A DNA stretch of 50,355 nt from Desulfobacula sp. (GTDB taxonomy: Bacteria > Desulfobacterota > Desulfobacteria > Desulfobacterales > Desulfobacteraceae). The stretch is taken from NCBI RefSeq assembly GCF_030611305.1, contig NZ_JAUWQB010000018.1, positions 1-50,355 on the forward strand. The letters are read 5' to 3'. The notes under the pieces were generated by a model. It made no database searches. It was not told where the DNA came from and saw only the letters and a list, made by a program, of their open reading frames with translations. Made by a program: the position numbers and the translations under genes. The first letter of the stretch is position 1. Each line of letters opens with the position of its first letter. Of this stretch, positions 35,136-46,618 are shown one piece after another.

Positions 35136-38100
35136 ATGGTTAAAAAACAAAATTCAATTCTTACCCGTATCGTAAAGCTTTTTTTAACCTCCCAGCTCTC
35201 TATTATGCTGATAGTTATCTCCTTGTGCTTAGGGGCATTCAGCATCTATATCACCCCGAAAGAAGAGGAACCCCAGATCGTTGTCCCCATGGCAGATGTT
35301 TATGTGGAAGCACCGGGGGCAAATCCCGGAGAGATAGAAAAGCTTGTGGCAACACCCCTTGAAAAAATGCTCTGGGAAATTGACGGGGTTGAGTATGTTT
35401 ATTCCATGTCCACAAGAGAAAAAGCCATTGTGACTGTCCGTTTTTTTGTGGGAGAAGACAGGGAAAACTCTCTTGTAAAGCTTCACAACAAAATACAGAT
35501 GAACCTTGACAGGGTGCCGCCCATCGTCACCAGCTGGCTGATCAAACCCATTGAAATAGACGATGTCCCTATTTTAAATCTCACCCTTTATTCAGACAAA
35601 TACAGTGATCATGAGCTTCAAAGGGTAGGAGAAGAACTGATCGCAAGACTGTCAAGGCTTGACAATATTTCAAGGTCTTCCATTTATGGCGGCAGAAAGA
35701 GAGAAATCCGGGTTGAACTTGACCCCCTGCGGATGAAGGGGTTTGGCGTTTCAATACAGGACATTGAACAGGCGCTTAAAGGGGCGGATGTCTCCACCCA
35801 GGCCGGAGTCTTTAATAAAAACAATATCCAAATCACGATTACCAGCAGTTCTTTTTTAACCTCTGTGGACGAAGTAAAAGCCCTTGTGATAACTTCAAGA
35901 CAGTCAAAACCGGTCTGTCTTGAAGATGTGGCTAATATCATTGACGGTCCTAAGGAGGCAGATTCCTATACCCGGATCGGCTTTTCCAATTTTTATAAAA
36001 AGACCCATGACATTCAGTCTGACAGGCCTCTATCCTTTCCCTCCGTGACCTTGGCGTTTTCAAAAAAAAAGGGAACCAATGCCGTCACAGTGGCCCAAGA
36101 CCTTCTTGATGAGGTTGAAAAACTAAAAAACACCATCATTCCCGGCGGCATTTATATCGAAGTGACCCGGAATTATGGCAAAACTGCCCAGACCAAGGTC
36201 AACGAGCTGTTAAAGTCCCTTGGGTTTGCCATTGTTTCTGTCGTTATCCTTTTGGCTTTCACCCTGGGATGGCGGGAAGCCTGTGTCGTTGCCCTTGCGG
36301 TTCCCATATCCTTTTCTTTGGCCCTTTTTATGAATTATATTTTCGGGTATACCATAAACCGGGTCACCCTGTTTGCCCTGATTCTCTCTTTGGGGCTGGT
36401 GGTGGATGATCCCATCACCAATGTTGACAATATCCAGCGGCATATTAAGGAAAAAGTTTTCATGCCCTTTGAGGCCACTCTTTATGCTGTACAAGAGGTG
36501 CTGCCACCGGTGATCATGTCAACCATCGCCATTATTGTCTGTTTTACGCCCCTGGCTTTTATTACCGGCATGATGGGTCCCTATATGGCACCCATGGCAA
36601 TCAATGTGCCTCTGACAGTGACCTTTTCAACGGTTTGTGCCCTTACCATTGTTCCCTGGGTATCTTATAAACTGTTAAAAAACGTTAAAAAAAAAACCGA
36701 AAAGAAAAAAAAATCAAAGCGATATCTGGCTAAATTTTACAAAGCTGTCCTGACCCCCTTCCTGAATAAACAATACATGCGGATCTTATTGTTCATTGTG
36801 ATCATCATTCTTTTAATCGGATCATGTTCCCTTGCTGTATTCAGGCTTGTGCCGATGAAGCTTTTGCCCTTTGACAATAAAAACGAATTCCAGATCGTGA
36901 TAGATATGCCCGAAGGAACATCCCTTGAATATACGGACCGGGTGGTCCGGGAATTTGAAAGTTATCTGAAGACCGTCAATGAGGTCACCAATTTTGTGTC
37001 CTTTACCGGAATATCATCCCCCATGGATTTTAACGGCATGGTCCGGCATTATTTCATCCGTAAAGGCAGCCATCTTGCAGACATCCGGGTCAACCTGGCC
37101 CATAAATCTGACAGAGACCAGCAAAGCCATACCATCCTTTTGCGCATCAGAAAAGATCTTGAAAAAATCGCCAGAGAAAACAATGCCCGTGTTCAGCTGG
37201 TGGAAGTACCGCCGGGGCCGCCTGTTCTATCCACCCTTGTGGCTGAAATCTATGGCAGTTATGACAAAACCTATGAAGAATTGTTACATGGCGCGGAACA
37301 TATTAAAACCATCATGGAACAGGAACCCAACGTTGCCGATGTAAAAATCATGACAGAAAAAAACAGCAACCGGATGGACATAGTTGTTGACAGAAAAAAA
37401 GCCGCCTTGCACGGGATTACTACAAAAACCATTCTTGACGCCCTGAAGAGTGCCGTGGGAGGCATCACCCCTGCAAGCCTTCATATGGACCCTGAAAGAA
37501 ATCCACTCTGGATCAAGGTTGTTCTGCCCCGGGACATACGGTCCGACATGATATCCATCTCCCACATTCCCATAAGGTCTTCCATGGGCAAAATGATCCC
37601 CCTGGCTGAACTTGTTCGTGTGGTTGAACTAAAAACCCAAAAACCCATTTACCATAAAAATCTTGAACCGGTTGTCTATGTTGTTGGAGAGATGACCGGC
37701 AGGGCACCCGGAGAAGCGGTTCTGGATATGATGAAAACGCTTAAAGACAATCCGGCTGAAAACGGGATTCGTGTCAACTGGGCGGGAGAGGGTGAATGGA
37801 AAATTACCCTGAGAGTCTTCAGGGATATGGGTCTTGCCTTTGCCGCAGCTCTTCTTGGCATCTATTTTATCCTGGTGATTAATACAGAGTCTTACTTTAT
37901 GCCCATGTTAATCATGATGGCCATTCCTCTGACCATCCTTGGAATTATGCCGGGATTTTTTATTTTAAACCTTTTTACCAGAAGCGTCGGCGGATTCAAT
38001 GACCCTGTCTTTTTTACCGCCACAAGCATGATCGGCATGATAGCCCTTGGTGGTATCGTGATCCGAAACGCCCTGGTATTGATCGAGTTTATTCAGGATG

Positions 38101-38339
38101 CCATTAAAAAAGGCCTTCCATTCAAGGATGCCATTTTAATCAGCGGAGTAGTCAGGATGCGGCCCATTTTATTAACGGCTTTAACGACTGCCATCGGTGC
38201 CTTTCCCATCACGTTTGACCCTGTTTTTTCAGGGCTGGCATGGGCATTGATATTCGGCTTATTTGCATCAACGCTGTTTACACTTTTGGTTATTCCGGTC
38301 ACTTATTATGCGGTTTATAAAAAAGAATACGAGAGATAA
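35136..38339 (+). CDS. RND-family efflux pump (AcrB/MexB-like permease)
   Basis: 1067 residues, full RND size. TM1 starts near residue 17. The two porter halves are separated by TM helices. The proton-relay pair is in GLVVDDPITNVDNIQ, as in TM4 of AcrB. Gly-rich helix-pack segments recur late (IALGGIVIRNALVLIEFI). A Lys/Glu-rich cytosolic linker (VKKKTEKKKKSKR) lies between the halves. It exports drugs, solvents or similar compounds using the proton gradient, with the adaptor upstream. The subgroup looks like ones with a single adaptor; the substrate cannot be read. A weak hairpin terminator follows. Confidence 0.94.
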   Translation: MVKKQNSILTRIVKLFLTSQLSIMLIVISLCLGAFSIYITPKEEEPQIVVPMADVYVEAPGANPGEIEKLVATPLEKMLWEIDGVEYVYSMSTREKAIVTVRFFVGEDRENSLVKLHNKIQMNLDRVPPIVTSWLIKPIEIDDVPILNLTLYSDKYSDHELQRVGEELIARLSRLDNISRSSIYGGRKREIRVELDPLRMKGFGVSIQDIEQALKGADVSTQAGVFNKNNIQITITSSSFLTSVDEVKALVITSRQSKPVCLEDVANIIDGPKEADSYTRIGFSNFYKKTHDIQSDRPLSFPSVTLAFSKKKGTNAVTVAQDLLDEVEKLKNTIIPGGIYIEVTRNYGKTAQTKVNELLKSLGFAIVSVVILLAFTLGWREACVVALAVPISFSLALFMNYIFGYTINRVTLFALILSLGLVVDDPITNVDNIQRHIKEKVFMPFEATLYAVQEVLPPVIMSTIAIIVCFTPLAFITGMMGPYMAPMAINVPLTVTFSTVCALTIVPWVSYKLLKNVKKKTEKKKKSKRYLAKFYKAVLTPFLNKQYMRILLFIVIIILLIGSCSLAVFRLVPMKLLPFDNKNEFQIVIDMPEGTSLEYTDRVVREFESYLKTVNEVTNFVSFTGISSPMDFNGMVRHYFIRKGSHLADIRVNLAHKSDRDQQSHTILLRIRKDLEKIARENNARVQLVEVPPGPPVLSTLVAEIYGSYDKTYEELLHGAEHIKTIMEQEPNVADVKIMTEKNSNRMDIVVDRKKAALHGITTKTILDALKSAVGGITPASLHMDPERNPLWIKVVLPRDIRSDMISISHIPIRSSMGKMIPLAELVRVVELKTQKPIYHKNLEPVVYVVGEMTGRAPGEAVLDMMKTLKDNPAENGIRVNWAGEGEWKITLRVFRDMGLAFAAALLGIYFILVINTESYFMPMLIMMAIPLTILGIMPGFFILNLFTRSVGGFNDPVFFTATSMIGMIALGGIVIRNALVLIEFIQDAIKKGLPFKDAILISGVVRMRPILLTALTTAIGAFPITFDPVFSGLAWALIFGLFASTLFTLLVIPVTYYAVYKKEYER

Positions 38340-38353
38340 CTGAACACTTTTTG

Positions 38354-38379
38354 AGTTTATTTATTAAACTGTTTTTATT
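38354..38379 (+). terminator. Weak hairpin terminator between the RND pump and XRE-cupin genes
   Basis: Arms AGTTTA (38354-38359) and TAAACT (38365-38370) enclose a 5-nt loop and are followed by GTTTTTATT. It lies in the 35-bp gap between convergent genes. The stem is short and AT-rich. Confidence 0.45.
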
Positions 38380-38983
38380 GAGGTGAAAAGATAACGATCA
38401 AAGACTTAGCAACACCATCAACGCCGCGCAGGGCATGGGGGATACTGGAGTCAAAATAAATACAGTCACCTTTTTCAAGCAGATGGATCTGTTCAGAACT
38501 TCTGAACTCAACAACGCCATCCATGACAAAATGAAACTCTTCTCCTTTGTGGTCATTATAAAGCAGCTCTTCTTCTTTCCTATGCTCTATCTCTACAACA
38601 AACGGCTCCATGTGTTTTCCCACCATAGGATATGCCAAAGACTCCCATCGATACCCGACTTTGGATTCGTTTTTATGATGAAACAATTTTTTAACGCTGT
38701 ACCGTTCATGTTTTCTTACTACCACAATCCGGTCTCTCTTTTCATGATCCCGGAAAAAATAACTGATTTTTACACCAAGAGCGGTTGAAATCTTAATCAG
38801 CGTGGCAATGGGAGGTGCAGCTATATTATTTTCAATCTGCGAGAGCAACGGCTTGGAAAGTCCGGTCAGATTTGAGACTTCTTGAAGCGTTAAAGCCCTT
38901 TGCTTACGAAGGTTTCGAATTTTATTGCCCAGGTTAAGTGCAGCAACTTCTTCTTTCACTTTGTTTCCTGTTTTAGGTGACAT
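38375..38983 (-). CDS. XRE-family regulator with C-terminal cupin domain
   Basis: 202 residues. An N-terminal helix-turn-helix (about 17-72: LGNKIRNLRKQRALTLQEVSNLTGLSKPLLSQIE) is joined to a cupin (about 100-200). In the cupin, LLYNDHKGEEFHFVMDGVVEF and DCIYFDSSIPHALRG hold the conserved strands and turns. This layout is common in repressors of small-molecule metabolism, such as PuuR-type and SutR-type proteins. The ligand is unknown. Two AAAATATTT palindromic cores upstream may be its operator. The MaoC gene on the same strand lies upstream of it and may be a target. Confidence 0.9.
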   Translation of the reverse strand: MSPKTGNKVKEEVAALNLGNKIRNLRKQRALTLQEVSNLTGLSKPLLSQIENNIAAPPIATLIKISTALGVKISYFFRDHEKRDRIVVVRKHERYSVKKLFHHKNESKVGYRWESLAYPMVGKHMEPFVVEIEHRKEEELLYNDHKGEEFHFVMDGVVEFRSSEQIHLLEKGDCIYFDSSIPHALRGVDGVAKSLIVIFSPQ

Positions 38984-39002
38984 CTTTGCTTCACTTCCTT
39001 TT

Positions 39003-39034
39003 AAAATATTTCAGGTTTTTTTTTGAAAATATTT
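39003..39034 (-). promoter_or_regulatory. Paired AAAATATTT boxes upstream of the XRE-cupin gene
   Basis: Two identical AAAATATTT cores, at 39003-39011 and 39026-39034, are 23 bp apart, about two helical turns. They lie 20-51 bp before the regulator start, where an autoregulatory operator is expected. The sequence is AT-rich, so chance is possible. Confidence 0.3.
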
Positions 39035-39115
39035 AACAAAAAACAAAAAAGTTTAACACGATGGAACATTGAGATCAAGGCTATTTTCGCCAAGACTACT
39101 TATCAATGGCGGCAA

Positions 39116-39667
39116 TCACATTTTACCCTTACGATTCTTGCCATGATATTTGTTGTTCCCGAAGAACTCGCCCATTAGGGAATAATGTTCAGCAGCCAGT
39201 TGATTGGTTGGATCACCTTCCTGTGTCATGGCTCTCAAGATTTCTTTTTCTTCTTTCATTGGTAAACGACCTGTCATGTGGACACAACCAACCTGTTTTT
39301 TGTCCCGGTTGGTAAAGAGCGCCGTTGCTTCTGCCCGGCCATTCTCCTCTATTTTGGTGATGGTCACGGTACATTGGATGGTATCGCCAAAATAAACAGG
39401 GCGGATGAATTTAAAATTCATGCCTGTGGCAAGCCACCCCACTTGGCCACCAAACTCACAGATCATTGACCCGACCAGGAGACCGTGGCAGATAAACCCT
39501 TTAAAACCTTTTTTATCTGTCCAGCGCCCATCATAATGAACCGGATTGTAGTCCCTTGTCATATCACCAAATAACAGGGTGTCTTCTTTTGTAAATGTTC
39601 TTTGATATGTAAATGTATCATCTGGTTTAAGACCACTGATAGCTTTTAACCGGATTGGGTTTGCCAT
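39116..39667 (-). CDS. MaoC-like hotdog hydratase/dehydratase
   Basis: 183 residues. The hydratase-2 motif is seen as FGDMTRDYNPVHYD, with the catalytic Asp and His of the D-x-N-P-x-H signature, and then GFICHGLLVGSM. The following strands (MNFKFIRPVYFGDTIQCTVTI) fit the hotdog core. It hydrates enoyl-CoA or enoyl-ACP, or dehydrates the reverse. The C-terminal 50 residues are basic and variable. It starts 3 bp after the collapsed acyl-CoA synthetase gene, so the two were probably an acyl-CoA operon before the deletion. Confidence 0.85.
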   Translation of the reverse strand: MANPIRLKAISGLKPDDTFTYQRTFTKEDTLLFGDMTRDYNPVHYDGRWTDKKGFKGFICHGLLVGSMICEFGGQVGWLATGMNFKFIRPVYFGDTIQCTVTITKIEENGRAEATALFTNRDKKQVGCVHMTGRLPMKEEKEILRAMTQEGDPTNQLAAEHYSLMGEFFGNNKYHGKNRKGKM

Positions 39668-39670
39668 ATT

Positions 39671-39949
39671 CTATTTTCCCTTTATAAAAAAACTTTTCAC
39701 TTTTTTCTTTAACACCTTGCCCATTGTATTTTTAGGAATATTGTCTGTAAACAGAATTTTTTTTGGACATTTCCAATCATGAAGCTTTTCCTTGCACACA
39801 GATTTTATTTTGGCTTCAGTCAATTCAACCCCTTCTGTTTTTTGAACCAGGGCCACCACTTTTTCACCCCGAAAAAACGTAATGGCTTTTTCCCTGCCAT
39901 ATGTTTCAAAACTGTCTTCAAACCATGTATTGATTGATTCTATTGCCAT
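39671..39949 (-). pseudogene. Acyl-CoA synthetase collapsed by in-frame internal deletion
   Basis: A 92-residue frame joins the two ends of an AMP-forming ligase. Residues 1-32 (NTWFEDSFETYGREKAITFF, RGEK) read like the start of an acyl-CoA synthetase. Residues 33-92 read like the C-terminal domain: VALVQKTEGVELTEAKIKSV, then KCPKKILFTDNIPKNTMGKVLKK with the conserved GK lysine. The whole adenylation core, about 400 residues, is missing, without loss of frame. Its ribosome site GGAGAG remains, so a small protein may still be made, but it cannot adenylate. I read it as a broken gene that keeps MaoC translation going. Confidence 0.72.
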
Positions 39950-40034
39950 TTCAATCTCTCCGTCGTATTTAACACCCCATGGGTCATGTTATTATATGAA
40001 GAAGCTCTGGTTTTAAGACACCTTCAGTAATCCT

Positions 40035-41267
40035 TTAAGTTGATTTTTTATCTGACGAGACAGGCTTTTGAGCGGTTAATATTCTTACAGACAACTCTAT
40101 TGTTCTTGCTAAAAACTGTTCCATTTCAACTGGTCTGACCGGTTTTGCCGACGGGGATTTGTGCTTGAGCGGATCAAGCAGTTTTCCGTTTTTCTTCATC
40201 CGGAAATCCAAATGGGGACCTGTTGCATACCCTGTCATTCCAACATATCCGATCACATCTCCCTGCAACACGCTTTTCTTTTTTTTCATGCCTTTGGCAA
40301 ATTTGCTCATATGGTTATACCCGGTAGTATATCCATTAGAATGATGAATGTTAATATAATTTCCCATGCCCTTGTTGTAACCGATTTCCGCGATAATACC
40401 GTCTCCAACAGTTTTTATGGGTGTACCTTTTGGAGCAGCATAGTCAACTCCTGGATGTGACCGATACACTTTAAAAATAGGGTGAAGCCTTTTTTTAGTA
40501 AATTTGGATGTAATTCGTGAAAACGCAAGCGGTGCTTTTAAAAATGCTTTTTGAAGTGATCTCCCGTTCTCATCATAATATCCTGACACCCCTTTTGAGC
40601 TTTTGTGCAAAAAGGCTTTAAAACAAGTATTGTTATTGGTAAAAAAGGCTGCCTGAATATTACCATAGCCTGAAAGCTTACCATCGCGATACCGTTTTTC
40701 CACAAGAACCTTGAACTGGTCACCAGATTGGATATCTCTGATAAAATCAATGTCCCATGCAAAAATATCAGACAATTTCCATGCAAGTTTGCTTTGCTCC
40801 CCTGATTTTCTTACGGCTTCAAACAGGCTGGATGTAATTGTAGAAGATACCACCTCAAGAGATAGATCATATTCGATTGGTGCCTGGATTATGGAAAATC
40901 TGCCATTTTCTTTTTGAACAACCAGCCTGACTTCTTTGTTGATTTCATATTCAACCCCAACCAGATTATTCTCCTGCAAAATAATTTTATACGGCTGACC
41001 TTTTCTGATGTGTGTTAAAGAGAAATTATCCGAACTCAGCCTGCTTATCTCGTATATGGTTTTCAGGGGAAGATATTTATTGAGTAAAGAAGATGCCGTA
41101 TCTCCTCGTTTCACGACTCCTTTTACAACTTGAATATCAGGGTGAATGGTTGAAAAGGCTTTTGGAATCTTTTTGTCTGAATTTGATGCAAAAACATTAT
41201 TTAACCCGAAGTTAAAAATAATGCTGGCAAAGAACAGTATAAAAATAATTTTTTTTGGGCAGGTCAT
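40035..41267 (-). CDS. Secreted M23-family peptidase with OapA/LysM-like N-terminal domain
   Basis: 410 residues from ATG 41267 (GGAG 7 bp upstream); ATG 41291 is an alternative. A signal peptide (KKIIFILFFASIIFNFGLNNVFA) is followed by a region like the OapA/LysM part of murein hydrolases (VVKRGDTASSLLNKYLPLKTIYEI in parts). Then comes the M23 domain with SHPGVDYAAPKGTPI (Hx3D zinc site) and YNHMSKFAKGMKKKKSV. The usual HLH zinc motif reads GPHLDFRM, so Asp replaces the third zinc ligand. The enzyme would cut peptidoglycan cross-links, or has a regulatory role if the change weakens zinc binding. No partner gene is adjacent. Confidence 0.85.
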   Translation of the reverse strand: MTCPKKIIFILFFASIIFNFGLNNVFASNSDKKIPKAFSTIHPDIQVVKGVVKRGDTASSLLNKYLPLKTIYEISRLSSDNFSLTHIRKGQPYKIILQENNLVGVEYEINKEVRLVVQKENGRFSIIQAPIEYDLSLEVVSSTITSSLFEAVRKSGEQSKLAWKLSDIFAWDIDFIRDIQSGDQFKVLVEKRYRDGKLSGYGNIQAAFFTNNNTCFKAFLHKSSKGVSGYYDENGRSLQKAFLKAPLAFSRITSKFTKKRLHPIFKVYRSHPGVDYAAPKGTPIKTVGDGIIAEIGYNKGMGNYINIHHSNGYTTGYNHMSKFAKGMKKKKSVLQGDVIGYVGMTGYATGPHLDFRMKKNGKLLDPLKHKSPSAKPVRPVEMEQFLARTIELSVRILTAQKPVSSDKKST

Positions 41268-41361
41268 TTTCAGGCTCCAGCGTATTCTCATGTCTTATTC
41301 CCAATTTATATAATAAGTTAGCTAAATTGTTTAGCACCACATACCAACAAACATTTTTAGT

Positions 41362-41392
41362 AAAGGGCCGGAAATTTAGTTCCCGACCCTTT
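41362..41392 (-). terminator. Hairpin terminator downstream of PFOR
   Basis: On the - strand, arms AAAGGGTCGG (41392-41383) and CCGGCCCTTT (41371-41362) pair over 10 bp with one G-T wobble around an 11-nt loop. The T-run after it is weak (ACTAAAAATG). It sits about 28 bp after the PFOR stop. Confidence 0.6.
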
Positions 41393-41419
41393 CTGCATAA
41401 TTTTTATCTGCTTAAAGCG

Positions 41420-45136
<3,717 letters not shown>

Positions 45137-45185
45137 CTAATATATTTTTTTAATAAAAATAACTATTTATAACAAGGATAAAGGT

Positions 45186-45800
45186 ATGGGATTAATCTCT
45201 TCAACACATTCTGTCAGCCGGTATCATATTGATGGAAAAATTGAGGGCTCTATAACAGAAGAAGTGCGAAATGGTCTAATAAAACATTCCATCCCAAAAA
45301 TAGAAAGTGAATATGATGAAATTTCAGCAGGCTGGGCACCGGTTGAAAGTCCTTATAATCCTGATTTTGATAAATTTTCCTTTTTGTTTGGAACTTATTT
45401 TCTTTTTTCTTTGAGAATTGATAAAAAATCGATCCCGGCCAAATTAATTCAAAAATATATGGCCCTTGAAATTGAAAAAAAGAAGGGAAAATCAGGAAGA
45501 GATTTTATTTCTAAAAATGAAAAATCAGAAATAAAAGAAATAGTTATAGATATTTTAATGCATAAAGTTCCAGCCATTCCCAATATATATGATGTCCTCT
45601 GGGATTATGAAGAAAAAAATTTATACCTTTATACCACACAGAAAGCAGCCAATGAGTTTTTTGAAACCCTGTTTTTAAAATCATTTAATTTAAAACCCGT
45701 AAGACTGTTTCCCTATACCATTGTTGAAACCCAATCAACTTTTTCAAACCCTCAAAAAGACAGGGTATTAACGCTTGCCCCTTTAAAATATTCGAGGTAA
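45186..45800 (+). CDS. rdgC: RdgC-like recombination-associated protein (short form)
   Basis: 204 residues, against about 300 for E. coli RdgC. The family landmarks are GWAPVESPYNPDF near residue 50, and a basic stretch LRIDKKSIPAKLIQKYMALE. The middle part is KKKGKSGRDFISKNEKSEIK, then VPAIPNIYDVLWDYEEKNLY and ETLFLKSFNLKPVRLFPYT. This fits the short RdgC-like proteins of Desulfobacterota as I remember them. RdgC forms a ring on double-stranded DNA and restrains RecA in E. coli. The start has AAGGATAAAGGT upstream. It leads a pair with the next gene (5-bp gap), just upstream of dnaN and gyrB. Confidence 0.75.
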   Translation: MGLISSTHSVSRYHIDGKIEGSITEEVRNGLIKHSIPKIESEYDEISAGWAPVESPYNPDFDKFSFLFGTYFLFSLRIDKKSIPAKLIQKYMALEIEKKKGKSGRDFISKNEKSEIKEIVIDILMHKVPAIPNIYDVLWDYEEKNLYLYTTQKAANEFFETLFLKSFNLKPVRLFPYTIVETQSTFSNPQKDRVLTLAPLKYSR

Positions 45801-45805
45801 TTTTT

Positions 45806-46339
45806 ATGCTTGATATTGCAACTGGTTATAATAAATATAAATTTCTTGGAAATGACTTTTTAACCTGGATCTGGTTTTTAATTGAAACCAATCGGAATAT
45901 ATCATCCCTTTTAAAGACAAAAGATGTTGTCACTCTTGAAGTTGGTAATTCAATTGTCCTTGAAAATAAATTAGGGGATAAATCAAAGGAAAAAATTACC
46001 ATAAAAGGGGATCAGGCGGGTCTTGAAGAAGGAACCACCGCATTGAAAAAAGGTGCGTGGGTTACCCAGATTAACCTGATTTTTAAAATTAATAAAGATG
46101 AGTATAAATTTACTATAAAGGGGGAAAGTTTTAATATTACCGGTCTTAAAACCCCAAAAACAGAACTGTCTAAAAAAGAAGATGAAATTGAAGGTTTGGT
46201 ATTGGAAAAAGCTTTCTTTTGTTTTAAAATTTTCGAAGTTATTGACATTCTTTTTTTAAATTATCTTGAACAAAGAACGGCAGATGATTGGAATAGTAAA
46301 GGATTACAAGATGTTAAAAACTGGATTGGGTCATTTTAA
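45806..46339 (+). CDS. Conserved unknown protein paired with the RdgC-like gene
   Basis: 177 residues, function unknown. It begins DIATGYNKYKFLGNDFLTWIWFLIETN; the LG-x-(D/E)-FLTW-(I/L)-WF phrase is one I associate with proteins encoded beside rdgC-like genes in related bacteria, but I cannot name the family. The middle is rich in beta-strand pattern (DVVTLEVGNSIVLENKL, KITIKGDQAGLEEGTTALKKG), and the end is helical (EKAFFCFKIFEVIDILFLNYLEQ). No signal peptide and no catalytic motif are seen. The 5-bp gap from the RdgC-like gene points to a complex or shared role in DNA handling. GC is low, like its neighbours. Confidence 0.6.
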   Translation: MLDIATGYNKYKFLGNDFLTWIWFLIETNRNISSLLKTKDVVTLEVGNSIVLENKLGDKSKEKITIKGDQAGLEEGTTALKKGAWVTQINLIFKINKDEYKFTIKGESFNITGLKTPKTELSKKEDEIEGLVLEKAFFCFKIFEVIDILFLNYLEQRTADDWNSKGLQDVKNWIGSF

Positions 46340-46618
46340 TAAAATTTTAAAAACCGGGTAGTTTTGAACACTATAAAATAAAGAGATAAAATTGCTAAGT
46401 TTTTATTGAAGAACAAACATAAGTATAAATAGTTATTAAAAAATATATATTATAACTTTAAATAGTTATAACGTTTTGAACATTTAAACACCCTTTATTG
46501 TTATTATTATTTTTTACTAAGTATTTAATTAATAAACTCACCTTTATTTAATAATTGATAAATCAAATAATTTGATATAAATATTGAGGGATGTATAATT
46601 TTAAAAAAGGATATTTAA
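46340..46618 (+). other. Very AT-rich, palindrome-rich spacer upstream of dnaN
   Basis: This 279-bp gap is very AT-rich and holds several symmetric elements. They are TATAACT-TTAAAT-AGTTATA (46451-46470), a repeat of AAATAGTTAT (46427-46436 and 46460-46469), TTGATAAATCAA (46555-46566) and the perfect 15-bp palindrome ATCAAAT-A-ATTTGAT (46562-46576). A promoter for dnaN may be TTGATA (46555) with TATAAA (46576-46581), though the 15-bp spacing is short. No TTATCCACA-type DnaA box is seen, so I do not call it oriC. No gene is found here. Confidence 0.5.

Noticed and set aside
46555-46566. FNR-type site TTGATAAATCAA
   Set aside because: The half-sites are separated by 2 bp, while FNR sites need 4 bp.
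46340-46618. Chromosomal replication origin
   Set aside because: AT-rich and close to dnaN-gyrB, but no TTATCCACA-type DnaA boxes were found on either strand and dnaA is absent. Kept only as an AT-rich spacer.
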